NCBI GenBank assembly: GCA_010356995.1
Contig: ML996709.1
Coordinates: 262,606-326,605, forward strand
Length of the DNA: 64,000 nt
Reading direction: 5' to 3'
DNA from: Trichodelitschia bisporula
Lineage: Eukaryota > Ascomycota > Dothideomycetes > Phaeotrichales > Phaeotrichaceae
Part shown: positions 31,015 through 40,293 of the stretch, in pieces
How positions within the stretch are numbered: the stretch's first letter is position 1
Layout: every line of letters starts with the position of its first letter
Position numbers and translations under genes: made by a program
The notes under the pieces: generated by a model
What the model saw: the letters and a program-made list of their open reading frames with translations, nothing else
The model's database searches: none
What the model was told of the DNA's origin: nothing

Positions 31015-31389
31015 TCACGCTATCATTCCAGGTGTGCAGATTTGATCAAAGATGCCGAAAATGGCGGACATGGCAGCCAGCCCACCACTAGGCCTTGAGA
31101 GGTCTCCCGAGGGTGAGCCATTGGGTATAGGCCGCTGACCCTTGAAGGGCGTCGAGGGATTTTTCAGCCAGTTGAGGTATTCGGTGGTGAGCTTGACTTC
31201 AACCACCGAGAATTTAAACTGCCCTATAGTGATGCAATAGGCATGAAGCCGGTCGGAGGTAAGTTCGACGCCCTCATCTTCATCCGAGGCCACCCGGGAT
31301 TGCGCGCAGCCTAGGAATTCCCCGAGCACTTGTGGCCTATAAGCGATCCCTTGACTTGACCGCTTGAATTCTGTGAGAATCATAGGCAC
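31015..31389 (-). pseudogene. Unit C of the nuclease-like tandem array (C-terminal half only)
   Basis: 124-residue frame matching the second half of units A and B: E-F-K-R-S-S then Q-V-L-G-E-F-L-G-C-A-Q-S-R, A-Y-C-I-T-I-G-Q-F-K-F-S-V-V and T-T-E-Y-L-N-W. The part carrying the Asp of the putative active site is absent. It lies head to tail just behind unit B, so it looks like a leftover of tandem duplication. Confidence 0.5.
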
Positions 31390-32054
31390 TCTAGGACGTT
31401 AGCTGTTATGGCATATGGTCGTTCCATCCGTCTTGGAGTTGACCCTTCGTCTCTTTCAGCGTAATTGGAGGAATCGCCATGATCGGCGATGGGCCTTTTA
31501 CCCAGTCGAGATACTCGGGGGTACAGATGTTCAGTAATAAAGGTGGGGTATACCACCGACAGTACACACTGACTCACCGTGACGCAGTACACCACGCTCT
31601 GGCCGCCGGTAAGCTTGACGGCGTTTGTTTCAGCTTCGGATACCCGGACTTGGGCACAGCCCAGGCATTCCCCATACACCTGGAACTTGTATTGCTCCCC
31701 AAGGGCCGACCTCTTGCATTCGAGGAGAAGGAAAGGGGCCCCGGGATCTTGACTGTTTGCGCAATATATTACTCCATCCGTTAGGGAGCGGGCCCCTTTA
31801 TGCCTGATGGCGACGTCGATATGACATGGCTTAAGGCTGAGGAATAGCGCGTACCCGGGGTTCTCGCTCGTCCAGCTGTCAAGGACCGCTGAGATGAAGG
31901 CATTGGCGACTGCAACCGTCATCGCCTCTGAGTCCATACTGCGGGTGGCCGGGTCTTGGACGGACCCTGCGTGGCTCTCGTCGCTGACCTGCTCCTTCGT
32001 TAATCCATGTTCAAATAATGCTGGCACCTTCGAAATATACCTCATCATTGTCAT
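31380..32054 (-). CDS. Unit B of the nuclease-like tandem array
   Basis: One 224-residue frame. The first 20 codons probably include an intron (GTATAT ... GGAGCAG with a GATTAAC branch site, about 32041-31990), because the same intron is recognisable at the same place in unit A. The core has T-D-G-V-I-Y-C-A-N-S-Q-D-P, then L-L-L-E-C-K-R 18 residues after the Asp, then Q-V-Y-G-E-C-L-G-C-A-Q-V-R and V-Y-C-V-T-V-S-Q-C-V-L-S-V-V. D...E-x-K followed by a helix with Gln is the pattern of PD-(D/E)XK nucleases, but many non-nucleases share it by chance. This is the best-preserved core among the copies. The N-terminal domain seen in unit A is missing, so it is probably truncated. Confidence 0.45.
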   Translation of the reverse strand: MTMMRYISKVPALFEHGLTKEQVSDESHAGSVQDPATRSMDSEAMTVAVANAFISAVLDSWTSENPGYALFLSLKPCHIDVAIRHKGARSLTDGVIYCANSQDPGAPFLLLECKRSALGEQYKFQVYGECLGCAQVRVSEAETNAVKLTGGQSVVYCVTVSQCVLSVVYPTFITEHLYPRVSRLGKRPIADHGDSSNYAERDEGSTPRRMERPYAITANVLECL

Positions 32055-32058
32055 CTCC

Positions 32059-32821
32059 TCAACCTGGAGCTACCCAGTCAAGATACTGGGTAGTGAAAGT
32101 GAAATCCACCACCGAAAGCTCAAATTGACGCGGTACGATGCAAACTACCCGAAGCCGGCCGCCGGTGAGCGGGACGGAGGAAGAGGAAGCCTTGTTCGTC
32201 CGGCCTTGTACGCAGCACAGGCATTCCCCCCGAACCTGGGCTGGTATAGGGTCGTGTCGCTCGACGACCGTTTGCACTCGGCGATGCAGACAGGGTCGGT
32301 CGGGTCTTGCGTGTTGCGGCAGAAGACTGCTCCATCGGACCTGGAGTTGACCGAGTGATTGCCGATGAAGACTTTGTTGACAACTGAGTCAGGGCTGAAG
32401 CGCATGTCGTACTCGCTGTTCTTCTCCACCCTCATCCAGCTTAAAATGGCCATGGTGATGAAGCCAGCAGTGACTAGTACCGTCGTCTGCTCTAACTTCG
32501 TGGCCTGGGTGGGGGCGCCGAGATGCCGTCGCAAAAAGCTGAGCCTTGCGTGCTCCCGTATGCCTGCTCCTTTGTTAATCCATGCGCAAATAGTATGAGC
32601 ACCTTCAAAATACATACCTGAGGAATCTCGTCAACCTCGACCTGGACAATGCCGCCATCAGGCGTGGACATCGAGTAGCGGAGGAACGAATAGAAAGCAT
32701 AACTCGTCGCGACACCCTCCTTGTTCAGAACCTCCTGGAGCTCCGTAACGGTGCGGGTTTCAATATCCCGCTGCTTCAGACCTGGCACGGCTAGCCACCT
32801 ATCCCAGTTTTGGTCAATCAC
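32059..32821 (-). pseudogene. Unit A of the nuclease-like tandem array (N-terminal domain plus core, frames disrupted)
   Basis: The region starts with M-I-D-Q-N-W-D-R-W-L-A-V-P and an N-terminal helix domain (Y-A-F-Y-S-F-L-R-Y) also found in copy D at 34 kb. It runs through I-P-Q before a likely intron (donor GTATGT, branch GATTAAC). The core then reads S-D-G-A-V-F-C-R-N-T-Q-D-P, I-A-E-C-K-R-S-S and V-R-G-E-C-L-C-C-V-Q-G-R. The pieces use three frames; the intron accounts for part of this, and about two frame breaks remain. It gives the fullest view of the family's domain order. Product unknown; nuclease fold suspected. Confidence 0.45.
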
Positions 32822-33957
32822 GCACCTCTCCCCAGGCTGGCACGGATAGCTTACTTGTCCTTCTCGTCGTCAATCGTGCACGATTCAATCGCACCTTTCT
32901 GTCATTTTCTTGACAGCTGTCCGAACGTCATGAGGTGGTTTTCGGTCCACTTTGAAGTGGAAACCGTGAACTTTGAGTCCCGGGCTGCGATCGAGAGCGG
33001 GACGGACTTTATAGTTACTTTGTGTGGATTGAAAATTTCGGCGGTAATGGTATTGAAGTCCGCAAGGCGAAGTTGCCGATAGACGCCTTAACGGGTCTCG
33101 GCCCCCGCTCCGCGCAGGAGGCCCATGGTCTCTGTTCGGTCGCTGCTGTGAAGCCTTCCTCCCATCAGGCTCAGAATGTTAGCGGTGTTGAGGAGGTCAG
33201 GGGAGGGCTTTGGGGATTGAATATAAAGAAAGAGAGACAGTTCAGAGGCTCTCAAGGAATATATACATGAGTTGGTGAATGTTGAGTGTTGCTTTGGGAG
33301 TTGGATGAACGAAAAGGATTGAATGAAGTCTTGAAAAAAGCGAAGGTCCTGCTGGTATAAATACCGGAAGGAACCCCGGAGCGCTCCTGCTGGCTGAACA
33401 GGCGGCAGGCGCCAGACGCTGGTACAAACCCACTCAGTCAGAAAGTCGTTGCCCGTGCCCCGAGGCAACTGCCACACTATCTACGGGAGGAGCTTCAGGG
33501 TTAAAGGTAAGTGCCTGCCCGTCAGCGGCGATATCCCCTCCAGCTCCTTCCCTCCGACATGGAGCACGTCATCATACTCCTTCCCACGTCATGAGGGTAT
33601 GAAAGAAGGAAGGAGCAACGGGGGAGACCCCCTCTCTTCCTCTTCCTCTGTTCGGCTTCAATTTTCAATCTTCAGTTCACACAGTTGCCGTCGCAAGTGT
33701 TAGATCTCTGCTCGCGAAAACTCCGCAAGCCTCTTGTCTTCTTTGTCCTTTTCAACCTTTTCAAAAGCTTATATGCATTTTGCCTACATCTGGTCCATAC
33801 CGTCCTACTTTCCCAGTACCAGCTCTGTTCTCTCTCCTAGCGCCAGCTCCATCTTATCGTCTTGCAGCAGCTCAATCTTCTCACCCGACTTCAACTCTTC
33901 CCTCGTCGTGCAAGGTACGTCACAACCTCCGTAGTCAAAATATTGTACAGTAGTCTC
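32822..33957. promoter_or_regulatory. Intergenic/promoter region between divergent nuclease-like copies
   Basis: About 1.1 kb lies between unit A (-) and copy D (+). It contains a 50-bp element at 33666-33715 that recurs at 52261-52310, and pyrimidine-rich sequence just before copy D. It probably holds both promoters. Confidence 0.45.
33666..33715 (+). repeat. 50-bp element shared with 52261-52310
   Basis: Identical at 45 of 50 positions to the later copy by eye; both contain AATCTTCAGTTCACACAGTT and GTGTTAGA, and end CTCTGCTCGC. In both places it lies upstream of an island-family gene, so it may be a conserved promoter or leader segment carried along by duplication. Confidence 0.8.
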
Positions 33958-34815
33958 ATGGATATTGTACACAGTATGGCGGAGGATGAGCTTTCGACGG
34001 AGCTTGCGAATCCCAGCTTTGCGCTCATGAGCTCAAAGTGGACGGATCGACACCTCGAAGCGCTGTAAGTTCGCCATATCGTTGGCTGGTCACCAGCGCC
34101 TACCGCGGTTCCCGCGGATTATATGGCCTGGGTCAACGTGCCTAGCATGACGGAAAGCTTCTTTGCAACTGCTGACATGCTGGATATTGACCGTATCCTT
34201 CGACATGAGGGTTGCGAGATATCTTGGGGCTTCTATGTTGAGCTCTGCAGAATGATGCAGAATCCAGATTCACACTCCAGGATTCTGGCATCCTCCTTGG
34301 TCTCGTTAGTTCTGTACAGAGACCAGAGGCACCTCGCCACTGGACTGGTTCACGATCTTGACCCAGAGTTCCCCACAATCGTTCTCCGGAGAAAGCTTTT
34401 GTGCGTGATATATGGATGTATGAGACGGCTAAACGCCAAGAACCTTCTCATTCTTGTCAAGCAAAAGCGGGTCTATCTGCCGGAGAAACAAGCACAAGAT
34501 AACTACCAAAGCCTCGAGGAAGTCTTCATGACACAGCTGTTCGGGGAAGCATTGGGCTGCGTCCAGCATCGGGCGGCCTCGTCAAACGGCCGAACCCTCA
34601 GCCCCGAGCGCATTCGCGTGTTTTGCCTCACTTTCCGCAAGTGTTAGATGTCGGTGGTGTGTGTGCAATTCAAGCCGGAATATCTAGAGTGGGTAGCGAA
34701 GTCACCCGAGGCCCGTGGGAATGCCTCCACTGTCAAAATGGAGGAGGCAGATCCAATGGACCTTCGAACGGCTGCGGGAGGAAGAGTGCGATGGAGAGTA
34801 TTTGGAGCGTCCTGA
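33958..34815 (+). pseudogene. Copy D of the nuclease-like family, diverged and probably inactive
   Basis: Two frames: M-D-I-V-H-S-M-A-E-D-E-L from 33958, then from about 34100 a long frame with M-A-W-V-N-V-P and W-G-F-Y-V-E-L-C-R, matching the N-terminal domain of unit A. Later come L-I-L-V-K-Q-K-R in place of L-L-E-C-K-R, then F-G-E-A-L-G-C-V-Q-H-R, V-F-C-L-T-F-R-K-C and, beyond an in-frame stop at 34645, S-V-V-C-V-Q-F-K-P-E-Y-L-E-W. The putative catalytic Asp and Glu are both lost, so a nuclease role is unlikely for this copy. The first junction probably contains an intron that I could not place. Confidence 0.45.
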
Positions 34816-35541
34816 ACATCGTGTGCTGAGCGGGTGTTGATGGGCAAAAGGCTTGAAGGTAGTACTAAGGAGGATGCACTTGTATTTTAGACTTGTATTT
34901 TAGACTTGCATTTTAGAACTCATTTGCTTTTCTTGCCTCCTCTCCCACCTCATCAACGTCTACATGATACAGCAAGTTCTGTCTTTTCAAACCCTTTTGC
35001 GTGCCATCAAGTCTGGGGACTGTCATCCCACCATCTCTGCGTCCATCTCAGATCAGGTGTTTCGATTTCTTGCCTGAGTGCCAATTGAACTTGTCCACTT
35101 TTGCTTTGAGTGACTGGTGGAGCCCACTGTACTCATCTCAAATAACCCATTGCGCCATTTCGCTTACTGTGCGGCCGGTACTCGTATGTGCGGAGCACTC
35201 GGCATCCTAACTTCATGTCGGGCCAGTGCCGCTCCGTCACCAATCCACCCATCGGCCAAGTTTAGCTATTGCCGTCATCTTGAACTGCCCGGTCAACCCT
35301 ATAATCGCATATAAGTGTTCCAAGACTAAACCTAGTTCTACATGATGCACATTCGTAAGAGCAAGGCTGGCGGCTGGGCTCTTGGCGGTAGGAGGGGTAG
35401 AGTGGAGGGGTAAACGTGGGGGTCGCAGCTGCTGCGCCTCATCTCCAAGGGCGAGCGAATTCCAGACTTCTTTCCCACCATACCCTCTTCTCACTCATCC
35501 CCTTCCCACAAAACTTAACAGATACCTTTGCTCGCTGATTC
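34816..35541. other. Intergenic stretch with upstream element of family member A
   Basis: About 730 bp. It contains the conserved 17-bp box at 35426-35442 (annotated separately) and a pyrimidine-rich leader. No gene recognised. Confidence 0.5.
35426..35442 (+). promoter_or_regulatory. CTGCGCCTCAT box upstream of IPLPST-family member A
   Basis: CAGCTGCTGCGCCTCAT, about 100 bp before the start at 35542. The same 17 bases occur at 37244-37260, and close variants precede members B, C and D in the matching orientation. Confidence 0.6.
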
Positions 35542-36954
35542 ATGGACGCCGCGAAAGCTGATATCGAACTAGGCACTCGAGCACCGCTGCAGCGCTCAGA
35601 TGACCAGCGGCGGAGTCGCCACGCCGGAGACTCTGATGAAGATTCCTATGGTGAAAATCACCTCTCGGACCACGATGTTTAAAAGGTTGCCTTTGAGCCC
35701 CTCGACGATGGGCGCCGCCGCAACCAGTTCTACCTCGTCTCAGACGGGTCTCGCGACGCCGAGGGCGAGTTTCTGCACGAAGCATCCAACATTCCTCTTC
35801 CATCGACTATCTCGACCACACAATATCCAAGCACAGTCTCCTCAAAGTCTACCATAAGCACCAGGGAACGGCTTAGGCGGGAGAAATATGAGCGACGGCG
35901 GAGAAATGACACAGATCGAACGCGGCGGAACCGAGAGATACATGAGCACCAGGAAATGCCTGATGAGGAGGCGCGGGAGCAGAGAGAAAATCGGCAAAGG
36001 GAATGGCTTCGTCTAGAACAAGATGCGACATGGGCCGTGTGGCAGGCGAAGACTCAGCGCAGCCAGTGGCTTAGTCGAAGAAACAGGCCGAAAGAGCTAG
36101 TGAAGAAACCGGAACAGCGCGCAAGACGGGGACCTGAATGGTCCCTGTGGAAGAGAATTTTGCAGGAGCTGGAGCCGAAGTTACAGGTGCCGGAGCCGAA
36201 GTTACAGGAGCTGGAGAGGACATTGCAGGAGTCGAACCGGACGTTGCAGGAGCCAGAAAGGACGTTGCAGGAGCCGGAAGGGGCATCGCAGGAGCCGGAG
36301 CAGGGGGGTGGCGAGCACGGCAAGCGGAAGGAGCAGGATAATGAAACACTCAGCAAGCAAATCGGGCAACAGGCAATGACCTATATGGAAAAGATGCAAA
36401 AGCACTTGTTCCTGGAGCGGGGTCGTCAAGACCTCGAGCAGAAGCGTCTGAGCCTGGAGTGGGACTTTCATAAACTGGAGATGGAGGAATGGTTCTGTGG
36501 TAAACAGCTAACGCTGGAGCCGCCCAGCTGGGTGCGATATGAGGAGCGGGAGGTGTCCTTCGATAATGGGAAAGGGCTGGCGACCCGCTGGGTGAAAGAC
36601 GATGATCGAGAGCAGCGGGACACGGAGCTGAAACGGAAGCGTCGAGCCCTGGGCTCGCACCGGCGGCATCTGGACTCGCAGCGTAGGGACCTACAGCGGG
36701 ACAAACTGAACTTTGCTCAGGAGCTGAAGCGGAATTGGAGCTGACATGAGCCAGAAGAGGACCGGGTGCACCCCGAACAGAAGATGGAGACGGTTTGGCA
36801 AAGAGAGCTGAATATGCGAAACACTGAGCTGTGGCGCTATCAGGAGCAAATACGTTGGTATCAGGAGCAGATGGAGTTGTATCGGGAGAAGATGGAGGAG
36901 GCTCAGCGGCGTCTACATGCCCTCCCCGCTTATGGGGATGCCGATATGTTTTAG
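35542..36954 (+). pseudogene. IPLPST-family member A, charged coiled-coil protein with in-frame stops
   Basis: One frame (frame of 35542) runs through the whole stretch but has stops near 35680 and at 36742. It opens M-D-A-A-K-A-D-I-E-L-G-T-R-A-P-L, like M-A-S-E-Q-A-A-L-E-P-S-T-L-A-P-L of member B. Then comes F-L-H-E-A-S-N-I-P-L-P-S-T-I-S, an Arg/Glu-rich segment with E-R-L-R-R-E, repeats of (L/T)-L-Q-E-(L/P)-E from 36163 to 36300, heptad-like coiled coil (E-Q-K-R-L-S-L-E-W), and a last helix Y-Q-E-Q-M-E-L-Y-R-E-K-M-E-E-A-Q-R-R. Because similarity to paralogues continues across both stops, they are either recent lesions or read through. No enzymatic domain; function unknown. Confidence 0.55.
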
Positions 36955-37243
36955 GAGGTCAGTGGACAGTGCAAGAGCTGATGAAACGGGAGCTGGGAGT
37001 CCGGTCGCTGCATTCGGCATGCCTCAAAGAAACGCCCGGACTTTTTACAGGTAGGGTGCATTTTGGCGAATTGGTAAGGCGATAAGGCTCGTCTAACATA
37101 TGTTAGCAATGTTATCGTGCTACAGGCTGCTGTTAGGATGATACTCGCTGAGCATGTCGATCAGCCGCAGAGCCTCTGCCCACCCCGCAGTAAGGCTGGC
37201 TGGCCAGGCCCTTGGTAGTGGGCGGGCACGGCGGGGAAAGCCT

Positions 37244-37260
37244 CAGCTGCTGCGCCTCAT
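37244..37260 (+). promoter_or_regulatory. CTGCGCCTCAT box, orphan copy
   Basis: Identical over 17 bases to the box before member A (35426-35442), but followed by 450 bp without a gene before the next box. Confidence 0.5.
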
Positions 37261-37693
37261 TAACCTTACTTCAGCTCTGCCGTCCTCAGGCTTCCCCCGC
37301 ACTCCCAGCTTGCATCCGTTGCAGGGTTAGTAATCCCTACCTCTGAGGGATTTAGGGCTCGGCAAACCGAGTTCACAGGACCAGAAGCCTGGCTAACGGC
37401 GCTTTGGCGATCTTCACAGGCATAATACTGCTGAGACATCACGAGGCGGAATCGGAGCAGAATTACTAGACTTGCGGCATCCAGGTATTGCCCACGCAAC
37501 TACGATAACAGATCGTAGAGCATCACAATCGGCTGGATGTGGTTATGATGCGTGCTCCAACTTAGCAGCTCCAGAAACAAAATGCAACAAGAAATCAACC
37601 ACAACCTGCCTCCGGGATGTTGGTCAGGCTTGCTGCCTTGTCGCCTCGTAATGCCTTACCGCCTTATGGCGCCTGCGTCATCCCGCAGCAGCG

Positions 37694-37710
37694 CACCTGC
37701 TGCGCCTCAC
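37694..37710 (+). promoter_or_regulatory. CTGCGCCTCA box upstream of member B
   Basis: CACCTGCTGCGCCTCAC, about 95 bp before the start chosen for member B; distance and orientation match the other members. Confidence 0.6.
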
Positions 37711-37803
37711 AGCTGAAGACAGCCAGTGGTCCATAACTCGCCAGCTTCTCACCCCATCGCATGTCCGCAGTGCGACCTACGGTACACATTTTCTCCCAGA
37801 ATC

Positions 37804-39780
37804 ATGGCCTCCGAGCAAGCTGCACTCGAACCGAGCACTCTAGCTCCACTGAATTGGTTCACCAGACATCCTAATCTTTCCATCGAAGATCTCCTCGCGG
37901 TAGACAACGCGAAAGCCATTTCCCTCAAAAATCCAGGCAATCCCGAGGGCCAGTTTCTACACGAAGCCAGCCTCATTCCACTCCATTCGACCAGCACGCT
38001 CTCACATTATGCAAGCACGATCTCCATTCCGTCCCCCGAAACCGCCAAAGAACGGCTTAGGTTGGAGCGGGGTGTGCATGGGCTGGGGAGGGAATGGCCG
38101 CAGCGGGGGGAAAACACGGATCAAAAACAGCAAGTCGTCCAGGCCGTTGAAGCGGCGGCCATCGGACGCAACTACGGCAACGATGACCTCGCAATTGAGA
38201 CGCATCCACCTGAGGTTACCGTGACTAGACTGAGTGTACGCTCCGAGGATAAGCATTCGGTGCGCCCGGCCCCTTCTACCGCTTCCACCAACAACCCAAA
38301 GTTGTTGAGCGAGGTTGAGGATGCTATCCGCCGCTTCATTCTGCCTGAACTCGATGCTCTGAAGGAGGAGCAGCGCATGCATAAGAGACAGGAAGCGCTT
38401 ACACGGGAGTCGCAGGAGCTGGCGCAGAGTCAGGAACAGCGCGCGAAACAGCGTTCGAAGCGAATGACTGGCAAGCTCAAGGAGCCATCGCCAGGGAATG
38501 GAACCCGGAGCGCGAGACGGGTGCAGGAGCGGAAGTCATCCAGGGAGATAACAAGGGAATGGGTGAACGAGCAGAAGTCCCGGAAGCCGGAGCTGCGAGA
38601 AGCGAAGTCACAGGAGCCGGAGCTACAGGAGCAAACAGAGACTAAGCGGGCGACATCGGTAATATTGCCGGAGGAACTGGTACCGCTGCGGAGTGTGGCG
38701 ACATTCGGAATATTCCAGGAGCTCGCGCAGATATCACAGAAGAGGAAGTCACAAGTGAGCAAGTCGTCGGCACCGGCGAAGAATCAGGAACAGCGCTCGA
38801 GAGAGAAGCCGAGCCGCGGAGGCGGGGATGGGAACCGGGAGCCGATGCGGAAGTTGCAGGAGCCGGAGTCGCAGGAGTCAAACGCGCAGAAGCCACAGAC
38901 GCAGGAGCTAGAGACACAGGGGCTAGACTTGCAGGAGTCGCAGTCGCAGGAGTCGGAGTCGGAGAAGCCGGATTCGGAGATGCCTCAGTCGCAAGAGGGA
39001 AAATCGCAGGAACCCACGAAAAAGAAGGAGCGGCGCTCGAGCCGGGGGACGGGTTCCAGAGGTGGGGAGAGGAGTTGGGAGCCGTGGAAGTTGCGCCCGA
39101 GCCGGTGGACGAGTTCCAGAGCTCGGGAGGGGAGTGACGAGCCGACGTGGAACTCGCAGAAGCTGGAGTCGCAGAAGCTGGAGTCGCTGGAGCCAGAGGC
39201 GCAGGAGCCGGAGTCGGAGAAGCCGGATTCACCGGAGCAGGAGTCGCAAGAGCCGAAGTCCTTGGAGCCAAAGTCGCAGGAGCCGGCGAAAAATCAGCAA
39301 CAGCGCTCGAGCCGGAGGTCAGATTACGGAGGCGAGGAGAGGAATTGGGAACCGACGCGGAAGTCGCAGAAACTAGGGTCACAGGAGCCTGAGTCACAGG
39401 AGCGACAGCCGCAGGAGCCGGCAAAGGTTCAGAAATATCGCACGAGACGGATGTTGAAGCACCGTAGTCGGGTACTCGAGCACGCGCGGAAGCGTCGGGT
39501 CCTGGACTCGAAGCGTAGTGACTTTGAGTTGCACCGTCTTCTCCGGGACGAGAAACGTAAGGACATGGAGGAAGATGAATCATCCTTTATTGAGGAACTG
39601 GAGCTGGAGAGGGCTCAAGGGAAGTTAGATGGGGAATGGGAAGAAGAGGATGACGTACTCTTCGAATATCAAATGAACTTTATGAGGGATGAACAGAGAG
39701 ATCGGCTAGTGTACGAGATGGAATGGCATAGGGCGGAGATGGAACGTACCGAGCGGCAATTTCGAGAGCTGGGTTTTTGA
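37804..39780 (+). CDS. IPLPST-family member B, long charged repeat/coiled-coil protein (intact)
   Basis: 658 residues in one frame. I chose the ATG at 37804 over the upstream one at 37726 because M-A-S-E-Q-A-A-L-E-P-S-T-L-A-P-L matches M-A-T-E-Q-V-Q-L-E-L-N-T-L-V-P-L of member C. The family box F-L-H-E-A-S-L-I-P-L-H-S-T-S-T lies near residues 54-68, followed by E-R-L-R-L-E. Residues about 190-555 are low complexity: S-Q-E-P-E-like units inside larger repeats that each start near (A-K-N-Q)-x-Q-R-S-S-R and contain G-N-R-E-P / E-R-N-W-E-P. A charged helix region and M-E-W-H-R-A-E-M-E-R-T-E-R-Q-F close the protein. Only this member keeps a single open frame, so it is the best candidate for a working copy. 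It is probably cytosolic or nuclear; there is no signal peptide. Function unknown. Confidence 0.62.
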   Translation: MASEQAALEPSTLAPLNWFTRHPNLSIEDLLAVDNAKAISLKNPGNPEGQFLHEASLIPLHSTSTLSHYASTISIPSPETAKERLRLERGVHGLGREWPQRGENTDQKQQVVQAVEAAAIGRNYGNDDLAIETHPPEVTVTRLSVRSEDKHSVRPAPSTASTNNPKLLSEVEDAIRRFILPELDALKEEQRMHKRQEALTRESQELAQSQEQRAKQRSKRMTGKLKEPSPGNGTRSARRVQERKSSREITREWVNEQKSRKPELREAKSQEPELQEQTETKRATSVILPEELVPLRSVATFGIFQELAQISQKRKSQVSKSSAPAKNQEQRSREKPSRGGGDGNREPMRKLQEPESQESNAQKPQTQELETQGLDLQESQSQESESEKPDSEMPQSQEGKSQEPTKKKERRSSRGTGSRGGERSWEPWKLRPSRWTSSRAREGSDEPTWNSQKLESQKLESLEPEAQEPESEKPDSPEQESQEPKSLEPKSQEPAKNQQQRSSRRSDYGGEERNWEPTRKSQKLGSQEPESQERQPQEPAKVQKYRTRRMLKHRSRVLEHARKRRVLDSKRSDFELHRLLRDEKRKDMEEDESSFIEELELERAQGKLDGEWEEEDDVLFEYQMNFMRDEQRDRLVYEMEWHRAEMERTERQFRELGF

Positions 39781-40293
39781 AAGATGTGGCCGGAATTAAC
39801 ATGCTGAAATGCTTATGGCTGAGGCAGTCACGTTGAACGGGTTAACTGCTGATATGCACTTCGAACTGGATAGCAGAGCTGCGGAGCCTAACAAGTTAGA
39901 GCTCATCGTCTTTGCTTTTGTGCACATGAGTTGTGATCATGGACAGTGTAAAGTAACGCCTCCCAGAATGAGCAATATTCGGCAAGGGTTCCTCCGTTTG
40001 CACCGATGCGGAGTCACGTCCCGGGCCGAGTCTTGCCCCGCCGGAGCCCCACCCGGCCGCGTCATGACCGCGTGACACCAGCGCTGCAACGTCTCCCCAG
40101 ATGCCAACTTCTGACCGATCCAATCCCATGATTTTAATTCCCAAGGCAGCGCCCATAGGTACAACACCCACAACATGATATGCACAGCACTCAATAAGGC
40201 ATAGCGTACGCCCGGTGTGGTTAGTAAGGCTGTGCGCCCTGCGGTTCGCGCTCCCCCCCGGGCACCCCCGCGCCTCATTCAGGGCCACGTGAT
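39781..40293. other. Intergenic/promoter region of RBR1
   Basis: About 510 bp. CGCGCCTCATTCAG near 40269-40282 partly resembles the box upstream of the IPLPST family, but much closer to the start codon. No gene seen. Confidence 0.45.

Larger units (their letters stand above)
36955..37803. other. Intergenic stretch with two copies of the conserved box
   Basis: About 850 bp. The box appears at 37244-37260 with no gene directly behind it, and again at 37694-37710 about 95 bp before member B. The first copy may mark the promoter of a lost family member. Confidence 0.5.

Noticed and set aside
38642-39583. 313-codon open frame on the - strand opposite member B
   Set aside because: It exists only because the Gln/Glu/Ser repeat of member B is free of stops on the opposite strand; it is Thr/Pro/Ala repeats with no start context or domain.
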